Shown: positions 25,955 through 34,736 of the stretch, one piece after another
How the letters are laid out: the number at the start of each line of letters is the position of its first letter
How positions within the stretch are numbered: position 1 is the first letter of the stretch
Source of the DNA: Methanolinea mesophila
GTDB taxonomy: Archaea > Halobacteriota > Methanomicrobia > Methanomicrobiales > Methanospirillaceae
Direction of reading: 5' to 3'
DNA: 64,000 bases
Assembly: GCF_017873855.1 (NCBI RefSeq)
Contig: NZ_JAGGKR010000002.1
Location: forward strand, 218,104-282,103
Position numbers and translations under genes: made by a program
Notes under the pieces: model-generated
What the model saw: the letters and a program-made list of their open reading frames with translations, nothing else
Told to the model about the DNA's origin: nothing
Databases searched by the model: none

Positions 25955-27040
25955 TTGACCTTCGTGGAGGCGACCCGGCGGCTCTCGCTCCTGGACCGGT
26001 ACCTCACTCTGTGGATATTCCTCGCAATGGCCGTCGGGGTGGCCATCGGCTACTTCGCCCCGGCGGTGACCGGGGTCATCACCGGGCTCTCGATAGGAAC
26101 GACCTCGATCCCGATCGCACTCGGGCTCATCCTCATGATGTATCCCCCGCTCGCGAAGGTCCGGTACGAGGAACTCGGCAATGTTTTCCGGGACAGGAAG
26201 GTCCTCGGGCTTTCCCTGTTCCTGAACTGGGTCGTCGGGCCGGTCCTGATGTTTCTTCTCGCGGTGCTCTTCCTCCGGGACCAGCCCATGCTCATGTACG
26301 GCCTGATCCTGGTCGGAATCGCCCGCTGCATCGCGATGGTCATCGTCTGGAACGACCTCGCCGGCGGGCACTGCGAATATTGTGCGGCGATCGTGGGGCT
26401 CAACTCGATCTTCCAGGTCTTCTTCTACGCGGTCTACGCATGGTTCTTCATCACCTATCTCCCGGTAGTTCTCGGGATCGCATCGGGTGCGGCGGTCCCG
26501 GTCGGTATCGCAGAGATTGCGGTGAGCGTCTTCATTTACCTCGGGATCCCCTTTATCGCGGGGGTGGTCACCCGCTTCGTGCTCATCCGGAGGAGGTCGA
26601 AACAATGGTACGAGCAGACGTTCATCCCGAAAATCTCGCCTATCACCCTGATTGCCCTGCTCTTCACCATCATTGTGATGTTCTCCCTCAAGGGAGAGTA
26701 CATCATCGCGCTGCCGTTCGATGTGGTACGGGTGGCGATACCTCTCGCATTCTACTTCCTGATCATGTTCTTTGCAAGTTTCTGGCTCGCGTGGAAGATG
26801 AAGATCGATTATCCGCGGTCGGCGACCCTCTCGTTCACTGCGGCATCGAATAATTTCGAGCTCGCCATCGCCGTTGCGATCGCGGTCTTCGGGATCGGTT
26901 CAATGGTGGCGTTTGCTACGGTCATCGGCCCCCTTATCGAAGTCCCGGTACTGATCAGCCTGGTCGACGTCGCGCTCTACCTTAAGAAACGCTGGTTCCC
27001 TGAGTCAGGAGAATCCTGTCCGACATCCTGCCAGGAATAA
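25955..27040 (+). CDS. acr3: Acr3-family arsenite efflux transporter
   Basis: A 361-residue carrier with ten membrane helices. The key motif '[18 protein letters not shown]' includes the essential TM4 cysteine of Acr3, and '[20 protein letters not shown]' is the conserved TM9-10 loop. The start is probably the TTG at 25955 after GGGGGGG; a GTG at 25964 is the alternative. It expels arsenite (or antimonite) from the cytoplasm. It is the last gene of the rightward operon, 56 bases after the DGC gene. The symbol ACR3/arsB is used variably. Confidence 0.93.
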   Translation: MTFVEATRRLSLLDRYLTLWIFLAMAVGVAIGYFAPAVTGVITGLSIGTTSIPIALGLILMMYPPLAKVRYEELGNVFRDRKVLGLSLFLNWVVGPVLMFLLAVLFLRDQPMLMYGLILVGIARCIAMVIVWNDLAGGHCEYCAAIVGLNSIFQVFFYAVYAWFFITYLPVVLGIASGAAVPVGIAEIAVSVFIYLGIPFIAGVVTRFVLIRRRSKQWYEQTFIPKISPITLIALLFTIIVMFSLKGEYIIALPFDVVRVAIPLAFYFLIMFFASFWLAWKMKIDYPRSATLSFTAASNNFELAIAVAIAVFGIGSMVAFATVIGPLIEVPVLISLVDVALYLKKRWFPESGESCPTSCQE

Positions 27041-27242
27041 CCAGCTTGTAGTTCTCCGGGATCCCTGCCTGAGCAATCAGGCGATCCCAAGACCTGGTTT
27101 TACGCCATCCGGGTTTTTGGGAAGAACCTGTGCATTCAACCAGCAAATCGTAAACACAACGCTTATCGCGAGTGGATTTCAACCTGAAACTACCGGATTT
27201 CTGCAGAGTAACCTGAATACCTGCGCCTGACACCGGAGTCAT
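26982..27242 (-). CDS. Doubtful open frame, unrecognised
   Basis: An 86-codon minus-strand frame that overlaps the end of acr3 by 59 bases. The central part ('[20 protein letters not shown]', '[20 protein letters not shown]') reads like protein and lies in a stretch of lower GC. I do not recognise it. It may be a remnant of a transferred gene. Reported only because the interval would otherwise be empty. Confidence 0.22.
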   Translation of the reverse strand: MTPVSGAGIQVTLQKSGSFRLKSTRDKRCVYDLLVECTGSSQKPGWRKTRSWDRLIAQAGIPENYKLVIPGRMSDRILLTQGTSVS

Positions 27243-27319
27243 GCTGTCGCGGGTGAAACTGCCGGATAACGTCTGGGATCCCGGGGAGGCATTCGAAGGT
27301 GGAACCGCGACAGTCGTGA

Positions 27320-27700
27320 AATAATGCCGTTATCGAGGCAGGTCACCTTCCCATAATCCCCGTAGACCGCGGACAGCTCGCGCTCGTGTTCCAGAACCTT
27401 ATCTCCAACGCCATCAAATTCCGGGAGGACGCAGTGCCGGTCGTGACCATCGACGGCACCCGCGGAGAGGGGGAATGGATCTTTTCGGTCCGCGACAACG
27501 GGATCGGGATCGACCCGGAATACCAAGGGAGGATCTTCGAGATCTTCCAGCGGTTGCATCCGGGGAGTGAATATCCCGGTACCGGTATCGGACTTGCCAT
27601 CTGCAAGCGGATCAGAGAACGACACGGCGGCAGTATCTGGGTGGAATCAGAACCCGGAGACGGGAGCACCTTCTTCTTCACGATCCCCGACAGGAACTGA
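27320..27700 (+). pseudogene. Histidine kinase C-terminal remnant
   Basis: The frame is open from 27320 (just after a TGA) to 27700. It encodes only the ATPase half of a sensor kinase: 'VDRGQLALVFQNLISNAIKF' (N box), 'FSVRDNGIGIDPEYQGRIFE' (G1), 'RLHPGSEYPGTGIGLAICKR' (F and G2), ending 'GDGSTFFFTIPD'. The phospho-acceptor helix and all sensor domains are missing, and upstream DNA shows no continuation in this frame. It is a truncated gene, although a GTG at 27386 could start a short ATPase-only protein. Confidence 0.82.
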
Positions 27701-28038
27701 GAAAAGAACGGGGGTCATCTGCCGGGTGTCCGCTTACGATATTCCGAATTAAGCGGAAAGGCATTTTTCGATGATATCATTTCCCGGTGATGTTTCCCGG
27801 GGATTGACTGCTGCCACTTCCAGAGGATCCCATTTTTTGCAATGCCGCTTCTTCCATTCTCCCGCGATATCGCGTATCGGAAGCGATAAACGTGAAATTT
27901 CTCCTGGAAGAAGACAGGGCATGTCCAAATCCTGTTTGGTGATAAATTATTCAGGGTAATGAGCATCGTTACTCGAATCGTCAGTCCTGAAACCAGCGCG
28001 AGGAAAAGTGTCTGGAGAATGTAAGAAAATGTGAAAAG
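27701..28038. other. 338-bp spacer between kinase remnant and tRNA-Thr
   Basis: Less GC-rich than the flanking genes. A minus-strand frame (27715-27966) shows no recognisable domain. I see nothing else to annotate. With the kinase remnant it forms an eroded stretch next to a tRNA gene. Confidence 0.4.
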
Positions 28039-28112
28039 AGCCTATGGCGAGATTTGAACTCGCGGCTTCCTCCTTACCAAGGAGGCACACTGCCGGGCTG
28101 TGTCACATAGGC
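28039..28112 (-). tRNA. tRNA-Thr (anticodon GGT)
   Basis: A 74-nt gene. The acceptor stem GCCTATG pairs with CATAGGC. The anticodon arm CCTCC-TTGGTAA-GGAGG gives GGT. The T arm is GCGAG-TTCAAAT-CTCGC, and the discriminator is T, as in archaeal tRNA-Thr. CCA is not encoded. An AT-rich TATA-like element ('TCTTTTAAAC') lies about 35 bases upstream on the minus strand. Confidence 0.95.
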
Positions 28113-28233
28113 ACAAGTGCACCACTACAGTTAGAGGTATTCGGTTTAAAAGATTACGGAAACAGCCCGGGAAATTTTGTCCTCCCTGAGCGAAACAGGG
28201 GATAGCCTTATAAGCCCGCGGGCGGTCCCGCGC

Positions 28234-28953
28234 TCAGACGCGGGAGAGCCGGTCGAGCGCACTGATGCTCATCCGGACCCCCTCCAGGGTATCGACCTCG
28301 ATCACCGGGATGATCTTTTCCCGTTCCACGGCCTTCATGACCGGAAGGAAATCGATCGTCCCCGCCCCGACGGGCATATGGGTGTCTTCCTTCCCGTCGT
28401 TGTCGTGGAGGTGGATATGGCGGATAGGGTACTCCAGGAATGCCGGGAGGCAGTGGTTGAGGTGTGCGTGGCCGACATCGAGGGCAAACCCGGTGCCGTC
28501 GAGCAGGGGCATCTCATCGGGAGTCTTTAGGAAGAAATAGTTCCAGTTCCCCATGTTTTCAAGGAAGAACTGTATCCCGAGGTCGTCGGCCATCCGGGTG
28601 AGGTCGTGGATGGACCTCTTCAGCTGAAGTTCGGCCCGCGGCCGCTCCTCTTCCCAGGCGAAATAACCGGGATGGACGATGACCGACGCACCCACGTCGG
28701 CTGCGACCTCGAAGCACTGCCCGGTCACCTCGACGCTCGCCCTCCGGATCGGTTCGAGCAGGCTCGCGATGTTCACACCCCGTGAAGGGGCATGGAGGGT
28801 ATAATGGAGGGAATGGGAGGCCAGGGGAGAGGAGTCCTCGAGGAAGTGGAGCCCCTCGTCCATGATCTCCACGTACCGGGTTATCTTTCCCAGTTCATGG
28901 AGGGCGGCGGAGAGGGGCTGGTTATGGAGACAGAAGGTGGAGACCCCGAACAT
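28234..28953 (-). CDS. Sugar-phosphate isomerase/epimerase-like TIM barrel
   Basis: A 239-residue AP-endonuclease-2-type TIM barrel. Metal-ligand motifs are in the usual order: 'HYTLHAPSRG', 'VIVHPGYF', 'FFLENMGNW', 'ALDVGHAHLN', 'HIHLHDNDGKEDTH' and 'PVIEVDT'. These would bind one or more divalent metals in a xylose-isomerase-like or endonuclease-IV-like site. Euryarchaeal members are usually annotated as sugar isomerases; no substrate is established. It is monocistronic. Confidence 0.88.
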   Translation of the reverse strand: MFGVSTFCLHNQPLSAALHELGKITRYVEIMDEGLHFLEDSSPLASHSLHYTLHAPSRGVNIASLLEPIRRASVEVTGQCFEVAADVGASVIVHPGYFAWEEERPRAELQLKRSIHDLTRMADDLGIQFFLENMGNWNYFFLKTPDEMPLLDGTGFALDVGHAHLNHCLPAFLEYPIRHIHLHDNDGKEDTHMPVGAGTIDFLPVMKAVEREKIIPVIEVDTLEGVRMSISALDRLSRV

Positions 28954-29191
28954 AAGCGATCGTGGGGACGTGCAGGGAAAAATATTGTGATCCGGGATGA
29001 TCCGATCGGGAAATAAAGCGACTGCCGGGAGCCTGCCTCAGGGTCCGGAACATCCAATGCATAATCGGATTTTTCTCTTTCGCCGTGAGAAATCCTGCGG
29101 GTCCGGAGTGACCGTCCGTTCGAGTACCGGTCTTCTCCCTGAAGTGACGGCGTATGTGAAACGATAGTGACAGAATAACCCGAAAAATGGA

Positions 29192-30244
29192 TTATTCTCT
29201 CTTCAGGTGCACGTCCATCTGGGGGAACGGGACCTCGATTCCTTCCTCAGCGAACCGTTGCGCGATTCGAACATTGATCGCGTCCTGTACCTCCCAGGTG
29301 AGGGAGAAATCATTGGACCAGAGCACGAGCTGGAAGTTAAGGCTGGAAGCCCCGAACTCCAGGAAATATACCAGCGGTGCCGGGTCGGTGAGAATATACG
29401 GGATCTTCTCCGCCTGCTCGCGTGCGATCTCAAGCAGGATCTCCTTTACCCGGATCACATCGGTCCCGTATGCGACCCCGATGGGGATGCGGACCTTCAT
29501 CTTCGAGTCGGGCTGGGCATAGTTGACCACGTAACTGTCCAGCATCTTCTTGTTGGGGACGATGACGATCTGGTTGTCGAGGGTCTTGATCCGGGTGCTC
29601 CGGGTCCCGACACAGGTCACGTCCCCGAAATACTCGTCGATCTTGACCCGGTCGTTCACCTTGAACGGCTTATCCATCGCGATGACCGCACCACCCATGA
29701 AGTTGGCGAAGATATCCTGGGCGGCGAACGCGATCGCGAGGGTGATGATCCCGGCACCGGCGAGCAGGGGGGTGATGTCGATCTCGAGCACGCTCAGGAT
29801 CAGCAGGAACACGATGAACCAGACGATGTATTTCGCGGCAATCTCCGCGAATGCCACCATCCGGTCGTCGATATCGCTCTCGGTCAGGGAGGTGAGGCGG
29901 TGCCCGTAGGCCACGAGGGCATTGTGGAGAAATGTGGCCACGATCCATCCGCCGAGTATGATCCAGACGACATTCAGGTACTTGCTGTCGAGCACGAACT
30001 GCCATGACGGTGGCAGGTCCGCCACCTGGAGGGCAAAGTATACCGTGACCACGATTATCGCGATTACTACCGGGGTCCCGAACGCCGCCACTATGATGTC
30101 GTCCAGGACATTCTCGGTCTCTTCGGCTTTTTTCCTCAGCCATCGGACGATGCCGTACACGATGAACGCGGTCACGAGGCCGACGATGAAGACCACCAGG
30201 GCGGCCAGGTCCCCGGAAAGGCCGAATACCGTAGTGGTTGCCAT
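29192..30244 (-). CDS. mscS: MscS-family mechanosensitive channel
   Basis: A 350-residue channel protein with four or five N-terminal membrane helices. The pore helix and MscS beta domain follow: 'AFAAQDIFANFMGGAVIAMD', 'PFKVNDRVKIDEYFGDVTCV', 'TRIKTLDNQIVIVPNKKM'. The C-terminal alpha/beta cage ends 'VPFPQMDVHLKRE'. It opens on membrane tension to release solutes after osmotic downshift. The ATG at 30244 is chosen because 'AGTGAT' precedes it; an in-frame ATG at 30286 would leave only two bases to the divergent hypD start. Confidence 0.92.
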   Translation of the reverse strand: MATTTVFGLSGDLAALVVFIVGLVTAFIVYGIVRWLRKKAEETENVLDDIIVAAFGTPVVIAIIVVTVYFALQVADLPPSWQFVLDSKYLNVVWIILGGWIVATFLHNALVAYGHRLTSLTESDIDDRMVAFAEIAAKYIVWFIVFLLILSVLEIDITPLLAGAGIITLAIAFAAQDIFANFMGGAVIAMDKPFKVNDRVKIDEYFGDVTCVGTRSTRIKTLDNQIVIVPNKKMLDSYVVNYAQPDSKMKVRIPIGVAYGTDVIRVKEILLEIAREQAEKIPYILTDPAPLVYFLEFGASSLNFQLVLWSNDFSLTWEVQDAINVRIAQRFAEEGIEVPFPQMDVHLKRE

Positions 30245-30288
30245 ATCACTATAATTATCATTGAACCGGGTTAATAATAACTTCATAA

Positions 30289-31317
30289 ATGGCAGTAGGA
30301 AAGGAGATCGCCCGAAAGATTCATGATCTCGTTGACAGGGACATGACCTTCATGCATATCTGCGGGACCCACGAGGCCGCCATCGCCCGGCACGGGATCC
30401 GCAGCGTGCTCCCCGAACAGCTGAAGATCGTGATGGGTCCCGGATGCCCGGTCTGCATCACCCCCCAGGGGGAGATCGATGCCGCCCTCGAACTGGTAGA
30501 CCGTGACTGCATCGTCGCGACCTACGGCGACCTGCTCAGGGTTCCGGGAAGCAGGGGTTCCCTCGAGTCGAGCGGCGGGGACGTCCGGGTCGTCCAGGGC
30601 GTGCACAAGGCGGTGGACATCGCCCGTTCCACGGAGAAAGAGGTAGTCTTCGTCTCGGTGGGGTTTGAAACCACCGCTCCCACCGTCGCGGCGACCCTCC
30701 TCACCAGGCCGCCGGACAACTTTTCCATTCTCTCCTGCCACCGGCTGGTCCCCCCGGCGATGAAGTGGCTCCTCGAACAGGGCGAGGCCTCCCTGCACGG
30801 GTTCATGCTCCCCGGACACGTCTGCACCGTGACCGGGTACGCGGACTACGAGCAGTTCCCGGTCCCCCAGGTGGTTGCCGGTTTCGAACCGGACGATATC
30901 CTCCTTGGGCTCCTGATGCTGGTGCAGCAGGTCCGGGAAGGCGCCCACCGGATCGATAACGCCTATCCCCGGGCGGTCTGCCGGGAAGGAAACCGGAAAG
31001 CGATGGACCTTATGTACCAGGTCTTCGAACCGAGCGACGTTGAGTGGCGGGGCTTCCCGGTCATACCAGGATCAGGGTTGAAACTCCGGCCCGAGTTTTC
31101 AATGTACGACGCCCAGATCAAGTTCGGTATCGAGTTTAAACACGTCGACAAGCATACCGCATGCATCTGCGACAAGGTGCTCAGGGGCATCGCCCAGCCC
31201 GACGACTGCAAGCTCTTCGGGAAGGTCTGCACCCCCAGGACGCCGGTCGGGCCCTGCATGGTGAGCCACGAGGGCGCCTGCAAGATCTGGCACACCTACC
31301 AGCTGAAAAAGGCGTGA
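30289..31317 (+). CDS. hypD: Hydrogenase maturation factor HypD
   Basis: A 342-residue HypD, full length. Conserved motifs include 'FMHICGTHEAAIARHGIR' (Cys25), 'MGPGCPVCITPQGEID' (Cys53, Cys56), 'VFVSVGFETTAPTVAA' and 'FMLPGHVCTVTGY'. The C-terminal Cys cluster ('HTACICDKVLRG', 'VGPCMVSHEGACKIW') holds the 4Fe-4S centre. With HypC it builds the Fe(CN)2CO group of NiFe hydrogenases. Other hyp genes are not in the window. No Shine-Dalgarno is seen; 'TTAATAATAA' lies just upstream, so the mRNA may be leaderless. Confidence 0.97.
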   Translation: MAVGKEIARKIHDLVDRDMTFMHICGTHEAAIARHGIRSVLPEQLKIVMGPGCPVCITPQGEIDAALELVDRDCIVATYGDLLRVPGSRGSLESSGGDVRVVQGVHKAVDIARSTEKEVVFVSVGFETTAPTVAATLLTRPPDNFSILSCHRLVPPAMKWLLEQGEASLHGFMLPGHVCTVTGYADYEQFPVPQVVAGFEPDDILLGLLMLVQQVREGAHRIDNAYPRAVCREGNRKAMDLMYQVFEPSDVEWRGFPVIPGSGLKLRPEFSMYDAQIKFGIEFKHVDKHTACICDKVLRGIAQPDDCKLFGKVCTPRTPVGPCMVSHEGACKIWHTYQLKKA

Positions 31318-31328
31318 AGCCGGGTCAA

Positions 31329-31335
31329 TTTTTTT
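31329..31335 (+). terminator. T7 tract after hypD
   Basis: Seven T residues 12 bases after the hypD stop codon, a typical archaeal intrinsic terminator. Confidence 0.55.
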
Positions 31336-31608
31336 CTCATTCCCGATCGTTTGCCTCGTCGGCGGCGATGAAACCCGCTGAAACGGGGATCGTCCTGATC
31401 GGGTTTTCCCCGTAAGTGTGCGGGAGATCCCTGTCCGATCCCCTCGCGAACATCAGTTTTGCAACAATATTATACTGCAGCGCACGAACCGATGTAAAAG
31501 GACTTTATCATCGGACAAGTTCCCTCCGAAAATGCAATAAGAAGGAACTCCTGATCCAGAGAAGGTCCCGGTGTATTGCTGCCGCACCGGACAAGGATGT
31601 GAGAACGC

Positions 31609-32913
31609 ATGGATGAAACGGACCGGGCTGGCCCGGTGAGAGAAGTGACGGGAACCGCATCGGATAACCGTGCATCTCTGGAAGAGATACTCACCGCTGA
31701 ACTGGACCTGGGCACCACGCTCTTCTCCGCCGGGTCGCCGGGACAGAGGATCCTCGATTCGCTCACCGTCCTGAACGAGAAGCTCCGGGGTGGCCGGATG
31801 CACGTCCTCCTTGGGTTCGAGGCCCTGGTGATCTCTCTCGAACGGGAAGGGGAGCAGCGGGTCGGCATGCGGCAGTTCCCGCTCCCGACGCGAATGAACG
31901 GCCAGGCCCTTTTCGGAATAAGCGAATACCTGCATTCCCTTCCTTCCAGGGTGGACCCGGACCGGGTTACAGGGGATCTCCGGGACCTCGGGCAACGGGA
32001 GGTCCGTTCCTTCCTTCTCCCGATGATCGCCCTCGTCGTCTTCACCGCGATTTTCGGCTATTTCAACCGGGCCGATGCCTGGGCGCTGGTGATCATCAGC
32101 ATCGCGGCACTCCTCGCCGGGCTGACCCGCGAACTGGTGGTGAGATACGAGTTCAACTACTATATCGGGGTCCTCACCGCCACCCTCGTCGCGACGATCT
32201 CCGCGGCACTGCTCTCGCAGGTCATCCCCACGGGAACGCCGCTCGTATCGCTCATTATCCCCTGCATCTTCCTTATCCCGGGTTTCCAGCTGATCAACGC
32301 CGGCTGGGAGATCATGCGAAACCACATGCACATCGGGATCCCCCGGCTGATGGTGTTCTTCGCCGTGCTCGCCATCATGTCGGTCGGCCTGCTCGTCGTG
32401 CTCCTGCTCTATTCCCCGCCGGCGGGTAGTCCGGGTTTCCACTTCCGGCCGGAACTCGACCTGATAATATACACGCTGCTCGGAGCGCTCGCCGCGCTCA
32501 GTTTCTGCGTGCTCATGAGAGCACCCCGGCAGGCGTTCCTGATCTGCCTGCTCTGCGGAGGTGTCGGACGATTGACCCGCACCGTCTTGGTGGAACAGGG
32601 AGGGTCCGGGTATGCGGGGGTCTTCTTCGGCACGCTGGTCCTCACGATCCTGGCAATCCTCATCTGCACACGGATCAAACTGCCCGTGGTCATCCCGCTC
32701 GTCGCGGCATCGGTCCAGTTCATCCCGGGATATTACTACATCCTCACCCTGCAGGACATGGCCTCGATCATACGCCTGGGGACCTCCGTACCGTTCTTCA
32801 CCGTCGCCTCCATGATATCCAACGGGCTGCTCACGCTCTTCATCTCCGTGGCGATCGTCTTCGGGAGCCTGCTCCCCATGCTGATCATGAACCGGAAGAC
32901 CCGGTTTTATTGA
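31609..32913 (+). CDS. Threonine/serine exporter ThrE-family protein
   Basis: A 434-residue protein. The soluble N-terminal domain (about 25-150: 'GTTLFSAGSPGQRILDSL', 'LLGFEALVISLERE') matches the ThrE cytoplasmic domain (DUF1212). About ten membrane helices follow, with a first five-helix unit ending near residue 280 and a second ThrE_2-like unit after it. Bacterial ThrE exports threonine and serine; substrates in archaea are untested. Many small residues (Gly, Ala, Ser) in the helices fit a transporter. A 523-codon frame on the opposite strand is a shadow. Confidence 0.85.
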   Translation: MDETDRAGPVREVTGTASDNRASLEEILTAELDLGTTLFSAGSPGQRILDSLTVLNEKLRGGRMHVLLGFEALVISLEREGEQRVGMRQFPLPTRMNGQALFGISEYLHSLPSRVDPDRVTGDLRDLGQREVRSFLLPMIALVVFTAIFGYFNRADAWALVIISIAALLAGLTRELVVRYEFNYYIGVLTATLVATISAALLSQVIPTGTPLVSLIIPCIFLIPGFQLINAGWEIMRNHMHIGIPRLMVFFAVLAIMSVGLLVVLLLYSPPAGSPGFHFRPELDLIIYTLLGALAALSFCVLMRAPRQAFLICLLCGGVGRLTRTVLVEQGGSGYAGVFFGTLVLTILAILICTRIKLPVVIPLVAASVQFIPGYYYILTLQDMASIIRLGTSVPFFTVASMISNGLLTLFISVAIVFGSLLPMLIMNRKTRFY

Positions 32914-33067
32914 CCTGAAGAAGTGGATTTCACACGAATTCCCCTGCGGAGGAAGTGCGGCGTTCACGGAATTCCTCCGTAAATTCGCGATTTGAACGGG
33001 ATCCTTCCAAACTTTTTTTAGCAATCCCGGCGTTATCTATGTGGTACCTGCGATGCAGGCACGCCTT

Positions 33068-33139
33068 GTCCCGGTAGGGTAGTGGATATCCTAGAAGCCT
33101 CCGGAGCTTTTGACCCGGGTTCGAATCCCGGCCGGGGCG
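33068..33139 (+). tRNA. tRNA-Arg (anticodon CCG)
   Basis: A 72-nt gene. Acceptor GTCCCGG pairs with CCGGGGC (one G-T pair). The anticodon arm GAAGC-CTCCGGA-GCTTT gives CCG. The T arm is CCGGG-TTCGAAT-CCCGG, with discriminator G. CCA is not encoded. A short CCTGC-GAT-GCAGG hairpin lies 10 bases before the 5' end. Confidence 0.93.
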
Positions 33140-33403
33140 TATCCATGGAATGGTAACGATTCCATTCCTTTTTGATAACGAGAACCGGATTTGTTTTGCT
33201 TCATCTTTTGTATCCACGGATTCAGTATTCTATTGCATTTTTCAGATCCATTCCTCGAGCTTTCGGGTTTGGCAATATCCTTTTTTCGAGAAGGATACGC
33301 GCCGCCTTCCGTGTAACTCCTTACCCGCCGGCAGTGAGACGTTCCTGTCATTCACGGATCCGTCACTAAATCTCATAACGGAAAAACCCCCAATGTAGTA
33401 TGT

Positions 33404-33709
33404 ATGCACTACACGGCACGCCATATCCAGCGTTTCCTGGAGCAGGGAAAAATCGACCCGGAGCTCTGGAAAGACCACTTCCCGGCGCTGCTTCCCACAC
33501 AGGTCCCGGTGTGCGAAGAGTGCACCGAATTCCGGGAGAGGACCTGCCCTGGAGGAAAGGACCCGGTCGAATGTTTTCTCGCAAAGAAGCCGGACGTCGA
33601 ACCCGGCGATGTCAGGAAAAAGAAGAAGCATGACCCGATGCTCGGTCTCGGGGCAAAGGGACCCTCGGTCCGAGGCACGGCACGACCCAGGGACCAGTCG
33701 AAGATGTGA
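33404..33709 (+). CDS. Conserved small Cys-containing protein
   Basis: A 101-residue protein. 'ARHIQRFLEQGKIDPELWKD' is followed by a CxxC ('VCEECTEF') and 'CPGGKDPVECFLAKKP', suggesting a bound metal or structural disulfide, then a Lys/Arg-rich tail ('KKKKHDP'). It resembles small hypothetical proteins of Methanomicrobia; no function is known. The tail shows similarity to the downstream candidate at 33754. Confidence 0.7.
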   Translation: MHYTARHIQRFLEQGKIDPELWKDHFPALLPTQVPVCEECTEFRERTCPGGKDPVECFLAKKPDVEPGDVRKKKKHDPMLGLGAKGPSVRGTARPRDQSKM

Positions 33710-34037
33710 TCTCCCGCATATGAAAAAACGCGACCCGGGGACTAGTAAATGAAATGACCCCCGCCAAAGGGAAAAAAGAAACAGGGCCGGCTAAGGATGC
33801 GGCCTCCGGCATCGTGAAAACAAAGGCACGATCGAGGAACCAGGCAAAGATGAGACCACCGGTATATGCAAAAAAAACAAGGACAGGATTTCCGATTACG
33901 GCATGGAATCCCGCACTTCCGGCGCCATCCGCCGGCTAAATCGTCCTTCCTTTACCTCTTCACCGGATCTGCCGCATCGTCGATCCAAGGAAGAGGCAGA
34001 ACAATAGAATAATACCTCATCTGAAAGAGTTCTTTTC
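33710..34037. other. Intergenic region with a possible 61-residue basic protein
   Basis: The only candidate is a short frame at 33754-33939. The rest is non-coding, with an AT-rich spot at about 34005-34015 before the gene at 34038. Confidence 0.35.
33754..33939 (+). CDS. Candidate small basic protein
   Basis: A 61-residue frame rich in Lys, Ala and Pro ('MTPAKGKKETGPAKDAASGI'), not recognised. Its 'KARSRNQAKM' resembles the last residues of the preceding gene ('ARPRDQSKM'), at DNA level too, so it may be a degraded duplicate of that 3' end rather than a gene. Confidence 0.3.
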   Translation: MTPAKGKKETGPAKDAASGIVKTKARSRNQAKMRPPVYAKKTRTGFPITAWNPALPAPSAG

Positions 34038-34577
34038 ATGGATAATCCGCCGGCACATTCCTTTTCCCGGTCACCGGTCCAGGAAGTCTTCTGTCTCTGT
34101 ACCCGCGGATCCGATGCCGAACCTCTGACCCTGACAGTCCCGCGGCCCTATCCGGGCTGGCCGCACATCAGGGGCCGGATCACGGATATGATCGACGGGG
34201 CAGGAGAGATTTCCCGGATCACCGGGTGCACGCTTCAGTATACCGACCTGATACCAGTGGTCGACGGGATGGAACTCCCCGGAATCGAAGACATCGGACG
34301 TGTCCTCTCCGGGAGATTCAACTGTTTCGTCGATACTGCAAAGAGTGAAATCATGCTCATCGGTACGAAGATCCCGGACACGGAAGGGTCGGTGTTTTCC
34401 ATGGATAACAGACCCGGAACCCCGGGGTGGACCCTGATATTCACCATGAGCATTGAGAGACCGTCCGGGTTTGTTTCCGGCGAGAGTGTGGTGAACTGGT
34501 TTGACGCCGCCCGGGCCGGGATTCACGGGCTCTTCGACCTTATCGTTCCCGAAGAGATCGTGCAGTCCTTGAGGTGA
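34038..34577 (+). CDS. Hypothetical protein
   Basis: A 179-residue soluble protein, not firmly recognised. The C-terminal part ('VNWFDAARAGIHGLFDLIVP') recalls the TIGR04255 group, whose members end in a helix that packs against a beta-sheet. The central part has alternating beta-strands ('TLIFTMSIERP'). An AAAGAG lies about 10 bases before the ATG. It is a single gene between small hypothetical genes. Confidence 0.65.
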   Translation: MDNPPAHSFSRSPVQEVFCLCTRGSDAEPLTLTVPRPYPGWPHIRGRITDMIDGAGEISRITGCTLQYTDLIPVVDGMELPGIEDIGRVLSGRFNCFVDTAKSEIMLIGTKIPDTEGSVFSMDNRPGTPGWTLIFTMSIERPSGFVSGESVVNWFDAARAGIHGLFDLIVPEEIVQSLR

Positions 34578-34736
34578 TGCGTCCTGATCCCCCGAAATGT
34601 GACGCACGATAGACATATTCGAATCGTACCTCGACGGACGACCTCACGCACGTCTCATATCAGATTTTTCAGCAAAGATGACAGGTGATTCCGTGTGTTC
34701 CGAGATTGAAAAAAATGTGAATGATGCCGAGGAGTT

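Noticed and set aside
27715..27966. 83-codon minus-strand frame before tRNA-Thr
   Set aside because: No recognisable motif, no ribosome-binding site; likely chance in low-GC DNA.
29207..30007. 266-codon plus-strand frame over mscS
   Set aside because: Acidic shadow of a hydrophobic protein, as expected from the reverse strand.
31453..33024. 523-codon frame on the minus strand over the ThrE-family gene
   Set aside because: Its protein is very rich in Glu, Asp, Arg and His with no domain, the pattern of a shadow of a membrane-protein gene read backwards. The plus-strand gene has clear helices and motifs.
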